NCBI GenBank assembly: GCA_947568835.1
Contig: OX387602.1
Location: 1,210,570 to 1,274,569 of the forward strand
Reading direction: 5' to 3'
DNA length: 64,000 nt
Source of the DNA: Protonemura montana
Taxonomy: Eukaryota > Arthropoda > Insecta > Plecoptera > Nemouridae
The position numbers were made by a program, and so were the translations under genes. The stretch's first letter is position 1; each line of letters begins with the position of its first letter. The notes under the pieces are model-generated. The model saw only the letters and a list, made by a program, of their open reading frames with translations. It did no database searches and was not told where the DNA came from. Positions 52,581 through 64,000 of the stretch are shown in pieces.

Positions 52581-55500
52581 AACCCCATGGTACACCCACT
52601 TCTAATAACCCCATGGTACACCCACTTCTAATAACCCCATGGTACACTCACTTCTAATAACCCCATAGTACACCCACTTCTAATAACCCCATGGTACACC
52701 CACTTCTAATAACCCCATGGTACACCCACTTCTAATAACCCCATGGTACACCCACTTCTAATAACCCCATGGTACACCCACTTCTAATAACCCCATGGTA
52801 CACCCACTTCTAATAACCCCATGGTACACCCACTTCTAATAACCCCATGGTACACCCACTTCTAATAACCCCATGGTACACCCACTTCTAATAACCCCAT
52901 GGTACACCCACTTCTTGTAACCCCATGGTACACCCACTTCTTGTAACCCCATGGTACACCCACTTCTAATAACCCATGGTACACCCACTTCTTGTAACCC
53001 CATGGTACACCCACTTCTAATAACCCCATGGTACACCCACTTCTAATAACCCCATGGAACACCCACTTCTAATAACCCCATGGTACACCCACTTCTAATA
53101 ACCCCATGGTACACCCACTTCTAATAACCCCATGGTACACCCACTTCTAATAACCCCATGGTATACCCACTTCTAATAACCCCATGGTACACCCACTTCT
53201 AATAACCCCATGGTACACCCACTTCTAATAACCCCATGGTACACCCACTTCTAATAACCCCATGGTATACCCACTTCTAATAACCCCATGGTACACCCAC
53301 TTCTAATAACCCCATGGTACACCCACTTCTTGTCCCCCATGGTACACCCACTTCTAATAACCCCATGGTACACCCACTTCTTGTAACCCCATGGTACACC
53401 CACTTCTAAGAACCACATGGTACACCCACTTCTTGTAACCCCATGGTACACCCACTTCTAATAACCCCATGGTACACCCACCCCTAATAACCCCATGGTA
53501 CACCCACTTCTTGTAACCCCATGGTACACCCACTTCTAATAACCCCATGGTACACCCACTTCTAATAACCCCATGGTACACCCACTTCTAATAACCCCAT
53601 GGTACACCCACTTCTAATAACCCCATGGTACACCCACTTCTTGTAACCCCATGGTACACCCACTTCTAATAACCCCATGGTACACCCACTTCTAATAACC
53701 CCATGGTACACCCACTTCTTATAACCCCATGGTACACCCACTTCTAATAACCCCATGGTACACCCGCTTCTAATAACCCCATGGTACACCCACTTCTAAT
53801 AACCCCATGGTACACCCACTTCTAATAACCCCATGGTACACCCACTTCTAATAACCCCATGGTACACCCACTTCTAATAACCCCATGGTACACCCACTTC
53901 TAATAACCCCATGGTACACCCACTTCTAATAACCCCATGGTACACCCACTTCTAATAACCCCATGGTACACCCACTTCTAATAACCCCATGGTACAGCCA
54001 CTTCTTGTAACCCCATGGTACACCCACTTCTAATAACCCCATGGTACACCCACTTCTAATAACCCCATGGTACACCCACTTCTTGTAACCCCATGGTACA
54101 CCCACTTCTAATAACCCCATGGTACACTCACTTCTAATAACCCCATGGTACACCCACTTCTAATAACTCCATGGTACACCCACTTCTAATAACCCCATGG
54201 TACACCCACTTCTAATAACCCCATGGTACACCCACTTCTAATAACCCCATGGTACACCCACTTCTAATAACCCCATGGTACACCCACTTCTAATAACCCC
54301 ATGGTACACCCACTTCTAATAACCCCATGGTACACCCACTTCTTGTAACCCCATGGTACACCCACTTCTAATAACCCCATGGTACACCCACTTCTAATAA
54401 CCCCATGGTACACCCACTTCTTGTAACCCCATGGTACACCCACTTCTAATAACCCCATGGTACACCCACTTCTAATAACCCCATGGTACACCCACTTCTA
54501 ATAACCCCATGGTACACCCACTTCTAATAACCCCATGGTACACCCACTTCTTGTAACCCCATGGTACACCCACTTCTAATAACCCCATGGTACACCCACT
54601 TCTAATAACCCCATGGTACACCCACTTCTTGTAACCCCATGGTACACCCACCTCTAATAACCCCATGGTACACCCACTTCTAATAACCCCATGGTACACC
54701 CACTTCTAATAACCCCATGGTACACCCACTTCTTGTAACCCCATGGTATACCCACTTGTAATAACCCCATGGTACACCCACTTCTAATAACCCTATGGTA
54801 CACCCACTTCTAATAACCCCATGGTACACCCACTTCTAATAACCCCATGGTACACCCACTTCTAATAACCCCATGGTACACCCACTTCTTGTAACCCCAT
54901 GGTACACCTACCTCTAATAACCCCATGGTACACCCACTTCTAATAACCCCATGGTACACCCACTTCTAATAACCCCATGGTACACCCACTTCTTGTAACC
55001 CCATGGTATACCCACTTCTAATAACCCCATGGTATACCCACTTCTAATAACCCCATGGTACACCAAATTCTAATAACCCCATGGTACACCCACTTCTTAT
55101 AACCCCATGGTACACCCACTTCTAATAACCCCATGGTACACCCACTTCCTGTAACCCCATGGTACACCCACTTCTTGTAACCCCATGGTATACCCACTTC
55201 TAATAACCCCATGGTACACCAAATTCTAATAACCCCATGGTACACCCACTTCTTATAACCCCATGGTACACCCACTTCTAATAACCCCATGGTACACCCA
55301 CTTCTTGTAACCCCATGGTATACCCACTTCTAATAACCCCATGGTACACTCACTTCTAATAACCCCATGGTACACCCACTTCTAATAACCCCATGGTACA
55401 CCCACTTCTAATAACCCCATGGTACACCCACTTCTAATAACCCCATGGTACACCCACTTCTAATAACCCCATGGTACACCCACTTCTTGTAACCCCATGG

Positions 55501-55816
55501 TACACCCACTTCTTGTAACCCCATGGTACACCCACTTCTTGTAACCCCATGGTACACCCACTTCTTGTAACCCCATGGTACACCCACTTCTTGTAACCCC
55601 ATGGTACACCCACTTCTTGTAACCCCATGGTACACCCACTTCTAATAACCCCATGGTACACCCACTTCTAATAACCCCATGGTACACCCACTTCTAATAA
55701 CCCCATGGTACACCCACTTCTAATAACCCCATGGTACACCCACTTCTTGTAACCCCATGGTACACCCACTTCTTATAACCCCATGGTACACCCACTTCTT
55801 GTAACCGCATGGTACC
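52581..55816. repeat. 26-bp minisatellite, about 124 copies
   Basis: Direct repeats of the 26-mer AACCCCATGGTACACCCACTTCTAAT (shown here as its parts AACCCCATGG, TACACCCACTT and CTAAT) run for 3.2 kb. The main variant changes CTAATAACC to CTTGTAACC. In places the variant recurs every 78 bp (for example near 54003/54081 and 54340/54418), so a three-unit higher-order repeat exists. The many minus-strand 66-90-codon frames (MYHGVIRSGC...) are products of the repeat and not genes. Confidence 0.97.
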
Positions 55817-57100
55817 CTGTCTGCCATCGCCTTTTATTCGGTTTCAAGCCGACTAAATCCACCAATATACATAACGGTAAGGTCATCCCTGCCATAAATA
55901 TCTGTTTTGTTTGTGTGTAGGTATGTACATTTCCTGTTTTAAAATATCATGTCTTTTAATGGTGTGGTAGAGGATGGGTCCCCGGCACCTCGGGACTATA
56001 GATAGGGTTAGACCGTTGAGTGTCTTTTGGTTGAGTGCTACGACCACAGGTATTGCGAGTGTTACCACACATGCCAAGATCAGCTGATGGCTGAGCTAAG
56101 TTCTGCGAGAAGAATGGATCGAGACGTGATCGAGACCCGCCTTTTCGAAGGCTGAGAGACTCGATTTCCTTCCATCCTTGGGCCAATGTCTAGTGTCTGC
56201 CAAGCCAATGCTGCTGACTTGCCGTTTTGGCACAGCTCCAATTCCTCGCCGTGTTTGTTCATTGTTTGGTGGCTAGCGGTAAAAATGACATTTGTTTCAC
56301 AGACCACAGTTTTTGTTTGTTGCAACTAACTGAACAGAGCCAACTTATGAATGGCAAGACCAGTACATTACAAGTCATCGTTGTCTTGAGGAGCCGAATG
56401 GGGACTGGAGCCGGTCGTTGTAAAGGTCAGACTCGATGACCTCTGTCTGTCTATAGCGTGCTGTTCTAACGCACACCACGGCACGCGCCGATAACGCAAT
56501 CCTGTTTCATCCAGCCACCAGATCACCGTTGATAAGCCTGGTGATCCACTCTAGGAGTCGGATCGTTGTCTAATCTTGTCAGTATTCAGATAAGGCTTAT
56601 ATTGAAAAATAATTTTTTTCGTGATAATTAGAATCGCAGATTGTTAAGCTAAATTTAGAGAGAATCCAGAACGTAAATCGATGGGGCAGCTGAGGTAAAT
56701 TAAATTCGCAATATTTATACCAACAGTTTTTTTTTTTTTTTTTTTTTTTAGTGCGGAAGTTTACAACTGGCTTGGACTTAATTATTGAACGCGGATTGAG
56801 GCGCCCCAACGTCCTTGAGCCTACGCTCTGATTAGGTATTTTTAGCATGCATATTTATGTGCTGCGTCGAATGTTCTCACTGATAATGTTTGCAAAGAAG
56901 TGAATTCCACACTTGTAGGGTCGCCTTTTAGGCTACAGTTCCTTGTTTAAATAGCATAGACACGAGTGTGCTATATTCGCATTGTTGATATAGGATATAT
57001 TGTTTCCAAGAGCACACCCTGAGTCGAGTTGTACAGGCAATAATAACAGAAGGTTTATGCGACAGCCTTGAAGGATTCAACACACCGCGCCAAGCACTAC
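55817..57100. other. Spacer between the minisatellite and 4E-BP
   Basis: No supported gene. A T-run of 23 is at 56727-56749. The 4E-BP promoter and 5' UTR should lie toward the right end and on to 57507; no TATA box is evident. Confidence 0.4.
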
Positions 57101-57507
57101 GCAGTTGCTTTTTACTCGTCTCAGCCAACGGGCGCAGCTCCCGTCCAATACGCTAGTATTATCTCGACCGCCAGACTTATTGCCCTCTCTCGCATTTAGT
57201 CACACGTTATTTTTCACAACTCATCAAATCGAGACTTATTTTTTACGTGCCGATCAACATTTTGCGCGAGACTTTAGTGCAAAAAACATCCGTTGTTTTC
57301 ATCCAGTAAGTTTTGGTTTTGACTACTACGCAGTAGAGCAGGTTGGGCGAAGTGCGTGCCTTGCTTGTTTATTTCTGGCCATTGTGAGAGGTTCTGCGCT
57401 GCTGCTTTGTACGCCGAGTTCTGTACAGGTCGAAGGAAGGTGATCGCACGTGGCCGGAGATATTTTCAACGCTTTGTTCTTGTTGGTAGAAGCAAACGGG
57501 TAGCAGG

Positions 57508-59824
57508 ATGTCGGCTTCTCCTATCGCTCGACAAGCGACGCAATGCCAGAGCATCCCTTCGAGGAAGGTGCTCATCAACGATGCTTCCCAGTTGCCAGCT
57601 GATTATTCCACCACCCCTGGGGGTACCCTCTACTCAACCACCCCCGGAGGTAAGAGTGTCACGGAAATCAGTTGAGATGCATGCATGTCATGTTCAGGTT
57701 TATGTGCCTACTGTAGAATGCTCACTCTGCTGTTCAACATTCAGAACATGATTGAGCGATAGTCCAAAGTTGGCATTCATTTACCTTATTGTCAAGAGTT
57801 TTTGTTCCATAACGACTGAAACTGGATGATTCGTTCTGCCTGCATTCCAATCAAAATTTATAAAATTACTAATACTGCTGGCATACTGATAAGGCATCAG
57901 CACTGCATACTACAGAATGATTAGGTCTGTTCGATTTGTGCGCTAAAAAGCTGAGTAATCCCACAAAAAGTAGGAGAAGCTATAATATCGTAACTGCTCA
58001 CAACTAATTAACAAACAGAACGGGTCTGTGGGAAAATTTGGCAGTCAACACTGCAAATGAATCTGATGTTAGTGCTCCTGGGGCCAGGTCCACAAAGCTG
58101 AGTTTAAGTTAAACCCTAGCTTCTGGTTACACACACGAGAGTAAGAGTTTAACCCCAAAGTTAACCAGAGTTTCTTTATTGCCAGAGTCCACCGGGACTG
58201 TTGCACCCTTCTTTCTAGTTTTTGACGAGAGTCGAATCACCATTATATTTTTAAATTGTTGTGAAAGTCACTGGAGCAATATTTGCTCAAGTATAAATTA
58301 TTCTAAAGCTTGTAAAATGGATGTTTTTGAAAGACTACCTGATGAATAGGCTGGAATCTCGTACATCTGTTGTGCTGCCCGCAAAGGAGGAGACACCCCT
58401 ATGTCTTCAGAGATAGATTTGAGTGAAAGAGAAGACGTTACGCCCAAGATCTCCAAGTAATCGTAGTTGTCAGAAATTGAGCCAAGAAATGGATCCACTG
58501 AAGTTGAATAGAAAACAATAAACATTGCCATTATGATTGATAAATAAATTTGAAAGACTGTTCAGAATTACTTAAATGTTTGGGAAAATATAATGTATGG
58601 TCTTACATGTTGTTTGTTGTATAAATATTTTCCTTTTATAAACATCACTCTATGTTTATTTGGATGGTTACAAATTAAGATGACCATCCCAAGATCTCCA
58701 AGTAATCGTAGTTGTCAGAAATTGAGCCAAGAAATGGATCCACTGAAGTTGAATAGAAAACAATAAACATTGCCATTATGATTGATAAATAAATTTGAAA
58801 GACTGTTCAGAATTACTTAAATGTTTGGGAAAATATAATGTATGGTCTTAAATGTTGTTTGTTGTATAAATATTTTCCTTTTATAAACATCACTCTATGT
58901 TTATTTGGATGGTTACAAATTAAGATGACATCTGAAGTTTTTGGTTCAATTTTCGGCTACTACTTGGCAAGCTGGCGCTGCGATCGTGGTAATCTTGATT
59001 AAGCCAAACCACGCAAAATCGTACGAAATTTTACAAATTGCCTTTGCTGGCAGCAAAACAGAAGTAAAGGGAGAATTTGAACAGAGCTGGTCTTTATGTA
59101 GCGATTTATCCCATAAGTAGTGGCCCCTAATGATATTTTTTAGCCTATGACATGAAATGTTCTGAAATGACTGCTGCCAGTTTCATATAAGAAATGTGTG
59201 TTGATTCTGGGCTCTCTTTCCAGGAACTCGAATTGTCTATGACATGAAATGTTCTGAAATGACTGCTGCCAGTTTCATATAAGAATTGTGTGTTGATTCT
59301 GGGCTCTCTTTCCAGGAACTCGAATTGTCTATGACATGAAATGTTCTGAAATGACTGCTGCCAGTTTCATATAAGAATTGTGTGTTGATTCTGGGCTCTC
59401 TTTCCAGGAACTCGAATTGTCTATGACATGAAATGTTCTGAAATGACTGCTGCCAGTTTCATATAAGAATTGTGTGTTGATTCTGGGCTCTCTTTCCAGG
59501 AACTCGAATTGTCTATGAAAGAAATGTTTTAATGCAGCTAAGAAACTCGCCGCTCTCCCGAACACCTCCTAAGCACATGCCAAATATTCCTGCCATTCTA
59601 GTGAAGGGCACCGAGGTGCCTAAAGGAGAGAAGATCATACCTAGTCCGCAGAAGAAAGGTGAGCATCTCCAATCGACAATTGTCACACAGTTGATGGGCC
59701 ATGGTTTGGATAGATGTTTTTATTATTTGAATAGGAATGGATTTTTAATTTGCTGTGCACTTTTTTTCTTCCAGATGTGGTGGCCCACGACGACGCCCTG
59801 GACCAGTTTCAAATGGAAATTTAA
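57508..59824 (+). CDS. 4E-BP: eIF4E-binding protein (4E-BP), translation repressor
   Basis: Three exons, 57508-57649, 59500-59658 and 59775-59824, join in phases 1 and 1 to give 116 residues (human 4E-BP1 has 118). The protein binds eIF4E and blocks cap-dependent translation until phosphorylated by TORC1. Visible landmarks are the paired priming sites YSTTPGG (T36, T45), the eIF4E-binding motif YERNVLM (Y53-M59, YxxxxL-Phi), later sites NSP and RTPP (S64, T69) and the C-terminal TOS motif FQMEI (112-116), which fits F-[EDQ]-[MIL]-[DE]-[LVI]. There is no obvious RAIP motif. Exon 2 begins inside the last unit of a 92-bp minisatellite. An AATAAA is at 60436-60441. Confidence 0.95.
58341..58500 (-). 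other. Possible antisense exon in 4E-BP intron 1
   Basis: A minus-strand frame bounded by an acceptor-like AACTTCAG and a donor-like TCATCAG|GTAGTC reads [18 protein letters not shown] and continues serine-rich. I do not recognise it. Its first half is included in the 245-bp tandem duplication, so a second partial copy lies near 58730. It could be an exon of an unseen minus-strand gene or chance. Confidence 0.2.
58443..58930. repeat. 245-bp tandem duplication in 4E-BP intron 1
   Basis: Two units, 58443-58687 and 58688-58930, are almost identical (one substitution noticed, CTTACATG versus CTTAAATG), which suggests a recent event. The region between exons 1 and 2 is otherwise AT-rich. Confidence 0.95.
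59143..59520 (+). repeat. 92-bp minisatellite spanning the intron 1/exon 2 junction of 4E-BP
   Basis: Four copies of the acceptor CTCTCTTTCCAG|GAACTCGAATTG (shown as CTCTCTTTCCAG then GAACTCG) occur, with exon-like starts at 59224, 59316, 59408 and 59500. The last is the true exon 2. Each unit holds the polypyrimidine tract, the AG, the first 18 or so exon bases (GTRIVY) and a degenerate continuation (GACATGAAATGTTCTG) that still resembles the real exon (GAAAGAAATGTTTTA). In the first three copies the exon frame runs 20 codons and stops at TAA. Confidence 0.95.
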
Positions 59825-60099
59825 TGTTTCAGAATTGTGTGGAAAATTCTGCATTCAAATCGAACACTGTTATAAATTCTTCTATTTCTATATTGAACAG
59901 CTAATGAATTTTGTTTTGATGTCGACCAATTTTATGAATTTAAAGCGAATTCTGCTAGTTTTAGTTGAAAAAAAAACGTGGTCGTTAACTCGAGTCAATA
60001 GAGTTAAGAATGTGTTCACTATTGATAACAATTCTACCTTATTCAGCAGAATTATTTTGTACTATTACCTGAGGAAATTGATTTAAAAGATTTGATACA

Positions 60100-61080
60100 C
60101 TGCTGTTGAGTTTAAACTATAAAATGTGCCATTTTGGTGAAACAGCGCTTGTCGTTCAGGATCATTTGGTAACAACTGGCTGAATAATACGGCTGAGGTT
60201 GAAGTGCACAAAAGGTTATTCAAGCTTTTTTCTTATTAGATCTTCCTAAGGGAAGAAACTAAAATGGTCTACTTGCACAGCAATAACCATCAGGTATGTG
60301 GTGCATAAAAGTAATACAAACAAAATGGTAGCGTACGTACCCCATTCATTAGGATGTTAAGGTCGTAGGGCCAGCGTTTTCTCCCCTGATGAGCTCATCT
60401 CTTTTTATATTAATTAATGTTCCATTAAGTTTTTGAATAAAGTTCAATGTGTGTTGATGAATTTAGCTCTACATTACAATGTCTACATACATGGGTTTCA
60501 TTTCATAATCTACTGGGTCCATTACAATACCTGACCTATGTCCTGTACTGGACAATCCTGAACTGCCACAACAAAACAGTTAACAGGGAGCTCTTTTATT
60601 TTTATTTTTGGAAACTTCTGTGAGAAAGAAAATTGAGTAAATAACGTCTGGGGCAGGTTAGCCTGATCCGTTGATACCAAATTCTCGACTTATTCTGTCA
60701 CTGGTCATTAATCCTGGTTGAGCGTAATCTATATGACCAATTTTAGTATTTGAATTTTAACTTTACACAAATCTATAGCTGATTAATTAGAGAAAGATGA
60801 AGAAATTTGATATGCTTGATGTCACTTGTTCTGTCACAAAAAACAATGAAATGTCTCATACCCCCTATCTATGGTCTTTGCTCATACCTATGCTCTGTTG
60901 CAAGCAAAAAAATATGAAAAAGTATTTTTTTATGAGATACTGATGTGCCTTGGAGTGTGGAAGTCTGCTCAGTACTCTGCCCATACAAATACTATTTACT
61001 TGTCAGCAGCCGATGATTTAAAATGAAAAATAACAAACATACGAGGCATCTTCCCGCTGAAACTTAAATAAATTAACTCC
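60100..61080. other. 4E-BP 3' UTR end and spacer before CAMLG
   Basis: AT-rich, with no supported gene. It holds the probable 4E-BP poly(A) signal (60436-60441). The CAMLG promoter should lie in the last 200 bp; no TATA box is seen. Confidence 0.4.
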
Positions 61081-61138
61081 GCCCACTGCCATCAAAAGGT
61101 CGATCAATCCCAGACAAGGCCGAGCTGTCGGAGTAAAC

Positions 61139-62176
61139 ATGGCGGAGAATGCGGTGGAGGTTCGGAGAGAAGCAAGAAGGAAACGGATTTTGGAAAATTC
61201 AGAAAATAGACTTCAAAAAATTTTCGCTTACCAAAGCAATATTAATAGTGGTAAGTAATTTGTTCTTATGATCTGTCAGACGGTAGCGTGACCTGAATGG
61301 ATGGAAAACAGATTTTTTATGACCTATCATTGTACTAGTTCTAGGTTAGCCTTTAAGTGGTATTTCCAAATGCCATTACATGTCATTATATGGCGTTACT
61401 ATCCTAGCATCTGAATGCCAAATTCGATTAAAAAACATCTCCTAATTCTTCCACAGTACCGAGCAGTGCCAGCGGTAACAAAGAAGCCCTTGCATTTGTG
61501 GAAGGAACTAAAGTCTCCTCATCCGATCATTACACTTCTGGAGTTTCGCCTGTTGAGCATGCAGTGAATGGACGCACTCCAAAAGAGAGTAGTCCTGCAA
61601 CCTCCTTCTCTGCCGACCAAAACAAACTGAATGATACTGAAGCAGGGCAGGATTCACTTGCAAACCATCTGCTGTCAAATCTTCAAGAACTTCTTGATAA
61701 TTCCTCAATTCCCACATCAGATGACATAGCGTCACAAGAAACAGAAATCAAACCCGTTTCATCAACCTTCCAGCACTACAAAAGACTTTATGTAATCGGC
61801 CTTGCACTTATTGTGAGATTGACACTTGCATTTAACTTAGGATTTGTTTATGGGGAGGTACGTAACCTTAAAATATCCTTCTGCTGTTGCAACAATAATT
61901 GTTATGTAATAATTTATACTAAATTGTAATTTTCAGGTACTATTGGCACCCTTCCTTTTGACAGAACTGTCGGCAATGCTACTTGCAGAAAATGCTTCAA
62001 CTCCCTGCGCTATCTCAGGCATCCTTCAGTTGGCGTTATTGCTTGGAGGCATCATTCCAAGTCGCGCTACCATCATAACCAAAATATTCAATGAAACAAG
62101 TACTTTGTTACAAAATCTGTGCATTTATTTATTTACTCTCGTTTTGTGTCACACATTTTTAGATTGGCCTGGATAA
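61139..62176 (+). CDS. CAMLG: CAMLG (calcium-modulating cyclophilin ligand), GET/TRC receptor subunit
   Basis: Three exons, 61139-61250, 61457-61857 and 61937-62176, join in phases 1 and 0 to give 250 residues. CAMLG, the animal counterpart of Get2, forms with WRB the ER receptor that inserts tail-anchored proteins delivered by TRC40/GET3. The N-terminus has the basic RREARRKRILENSENRLQKI element that contacts the targeting ATPase. A long polar, serine-rich cytosolic linker follows (about 38-140). Three hydrophobic segments lie at the end: RLYVIGLALIVRLTLAFNLG, around LLAPFLLTELSAMLL to LALLLGG, and NLCIYLFTLVLCHTFLDW. The last closely follows the family's C-terminal pattern. The start is the first ATG in exon 1. 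Overall similarity is modest outside the ends, as usual for this family. Confidence 0.85.
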
Positions 62177-62691
62177 CAATTTCTTCTTTACACTAGATGT
62201 TCTTTGCAAATATTTCAATTCTTGTTATTTTTGTAACTTATGCAAAATTACCATGATTAAACTTTGCTACCTTTTGAACTTCCTATCTGATCTGCATGTC
62301 AATAACTTCCCACAAACAGATCCATGGCTCCACAAATATTCCGTTTGAAACGAGAGTAAACGCTGAAAAAAAATCCATGTTTGATGTCTATGTAATATTT
62401 TATTATCTATAATGTGGCAAATTCCAAGAAGCAAAAACTTCTACAGCCAACAAACTTGGCCAGTGTTATTGAAAAAACATTTCCACAAATCACATCGTAA
62501 ATCTTATTTTGTATTTAAATTCAGTCACAATAATGAAAAACAGCAAAATGTTCTGCAAAACCAAACGCACAAACGGCGCCACACGGGACGAGCACATGCC
62601 TGAGAACTCTAGCTTCCGCCTTACTTCCTGTCGTTGGCAGCGACGCTGGCCGAACGCCCCGGCCCTGCGGTGCGTTGGCGCGCACGCCTCC

Positions 62692-62916
62692 CTATTCCTT
62701 GACGGCCCGGGCACGAGGTGGCCGCGGTGCTGCGACCGGCTGAATCAACGCCTCATTGCGAACCATGTCAATGTGGCCCAGACGGATCATCTTCTCTTCC
62801 CATGCATGCAGCTCACGCTTGTACGCCTCCTTGGCCGTCGCACAATCCGCTACTCGCTGCAACTTTTCCGAGTCTGGAAGCTCGGCCCATTCCTTCGCGA
62901 GCCTCATTTGAAAATC
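62692..62916 (-). CDS. TFAM: TFAM, mitochondrial transcription factor A, last exon
   Basis: A terminal exon on the minus strand with acceptor GCATTGCAG before 62916 in phase 0, encoding 74 residues and a stop at 62694-62692. FQMRLAKEWAELPDSEK followed by AYKRELHAWEEKMIRLGH is the second half of an HMG box and the helix after it. The W-E-E-x-M-I pattern and following basic tail match the C-terminus of TFAM, which packages and transcribes mitochondrial DNA. The C-terminal PRPPRARAVKE is basic and proline-rich. A minus-strand AATAAA is at 62404-62399. The remaining exons must lie beyond the right edge, after an intron of more than 1 kb. Another HMG-box protein cannot be fully excluded. Confidence 0.75.
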   Translation of the reverse strand, partial: DFQMRLAKEWAELPDSEKLQRVADCATAKEAYKRELHAWEEKMIRLGHIDMVRNEALIQPVAAPRPPRARAVKE

Positions 62917-64000
62917 CTGCAATGCCCAGTAAATGCAATTTTACCAGCTGTTGCTTTCATTAAGACATAGATTCCAGACTCTAATTTGCTACGTTATTAA
63001 AGTATGCTGTTGTTATTAAAAAACATTTTCATAAGATTCCATCTCATATTGGTCTTCGTTCACTCCAATTTCCAAAATCGAAAAATTGACAAATTTATCG
63101 CACATATTCTGCTTGGTCAAACGAACAGTCAAATGAAAAATGAGCAATTAATAGGGCCTACAGTTTTTACATTCTTTTTCAAATGACGTACTTAACAGAT
63201 TAGAGTTCTCGACTCCATATAATCATGGGTCTCCTCTGCTGTTTGGAGGTGTTATAAGAAGCTACGGTAGCTACTGGACGTAATACAGCGCCGCGCCCCG
63301 ACTTACTCAGACTTTGGTATCATTGACACTATTTGTATGATTGGGACGAGACTAACATTTCTGAAATCGTCGTGCTTTAGGGAATATTAAAACAAATTAT
63401 CGCTTTCAAAATTGTATTTACTGACGAGGTTTCGACGTTGAAACACAGGCGAAGTTTTTTCCTCATTTTAACCATTAACAACAATAATTTTGTTTGGAAT
63501 TAGATATGTAAGATGTCTGAAAACTTGTTATTCTATCAAGATTAGTATTGTAGATGAAATAAAAATTGTGAATTAGGTACTCAAATCTATTACTTCTAGG
63601 GAAACCGAAGGCGACAACGAAAAGTTTGTTTTCCGAGTTTCTCACAAATTTCCAACAGAATAATTGTTTCAGTAATTTCTTAGTGACTCAGCAATATGTG
63701 AGCATAGAGCCATGCAAACAGATTTGCTCTATTGTCGATTTTTCTGTTCTCCTTAAGCATTTATTGGTAAGGATTAAAAGATAAAAGATAAAAGATTAAA
63801 AGATATTTTAAAAGATAAAATGCTTTAAAGGTGCATTTACCCTTCAAAATTAATTTTTACCATTGATTTGGAAGATTTAATAATGGCATTTGGACTATAA
63901 AAAAAAACTCCTGTGTCCACGGCCGTCCGTGCACAAATTGCCAAAGTCTGCGTTATTCGGCTTGGGTGCTTAGAAAAAATAATCCCATAAGAAATAACCC
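62917..64000. other. TFAM intron, incomplete
   Basis: AT-rich, with no exon seen on the minus strand. A short AAAAGAT-type simple repeat is at about 63773-63825. Confidence 0.4.

Noticed and set aside
52581..55816. Many 60-90-codon minus-strand frames (MYHGVIRSGC...)
   Set aside because: They are artefacts of the 26-bp repeat; every register is open.

Overview
The window is nuclear DNA from an animal, read from many intron-split genes with GT-AG junctions, about 40% GC intergenic DNA and several eukaryotic transposon families. It is probably a protostome and perhaps an arthropod. The best clue is an Enhancer-of-split/HES gene with a Notch-type SPS+A promoter and Brd-box and K-box motifs in its 3' UTR, which is Drosophila-like architecture. 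The species cannot be named from the sequence alone.

Ten protein-coding genes can be built exon by exon with matching splice phases. In order: HES/E(spl) bHLH repressor (+, 3576-4443); EFHD/Swiprosin EF-hand protein (+, 6448-15537); secreted adenosine deaminase ADA2/ADGF (-, 19017-16226); SLC25A36/Rim2 pyrimidine-nucleotide carrier (-, 30032-19789); PXYLP1-like histidine phosphatase (+, 30526-32510); SLC25A11 oxoglutarate/malate carrier (-, 36140-34454); GAPDH (+, 45265-47774); eIF4E-binding protein 4E-BP (+, 57508-59824); CAMLG, the GET/TRC pathway receptor (+, 61139-62176); and the last exon of TFAM (-, 62916-62692). EFHD and ADA2 converge and their poly(A) signals nearly meet, SLC25A36 and PXYLP1 diverge from a shared spacer of about 0.5 kb, and CAMLG and TFAM converge.

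The space between and within genes is rich in repeats. A 5S-rRNA-derived SINE family is present in four minus-strand copies, and in the copy at 13.8-15.1 kb the 5S promoter-like region is tandemly amplified about 11 times. Two related hAT elements (39355-43034 and 50789-52473) have perfect 8-bp target duplications and both carry the 3' end of a non-LTR retrotransposon. The first is interrupted by a second, different hAT element (40424-42378) with its own 8-bp duplication. There is a long foldback element with a tRNA-like sequence beside it, an 87-bp minisatellite at 37 kb and a 3.2-kb array of a 26-bp unit at 52.6-55.8 kb.

The most unusual observation is that two unrelated genes, EFHD and 4E-BP, each have a minisatellite whose unit straddles an intron/exon boundary. 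Each repeat carries a copy of the 3' splice-site region plus the first part of the following exon, and the true exon starts in the last repeat. This places strings of decoy splice acceptors directly upstream of a calcium-binding loop exon and of the eIF4E-binding-motif exon.
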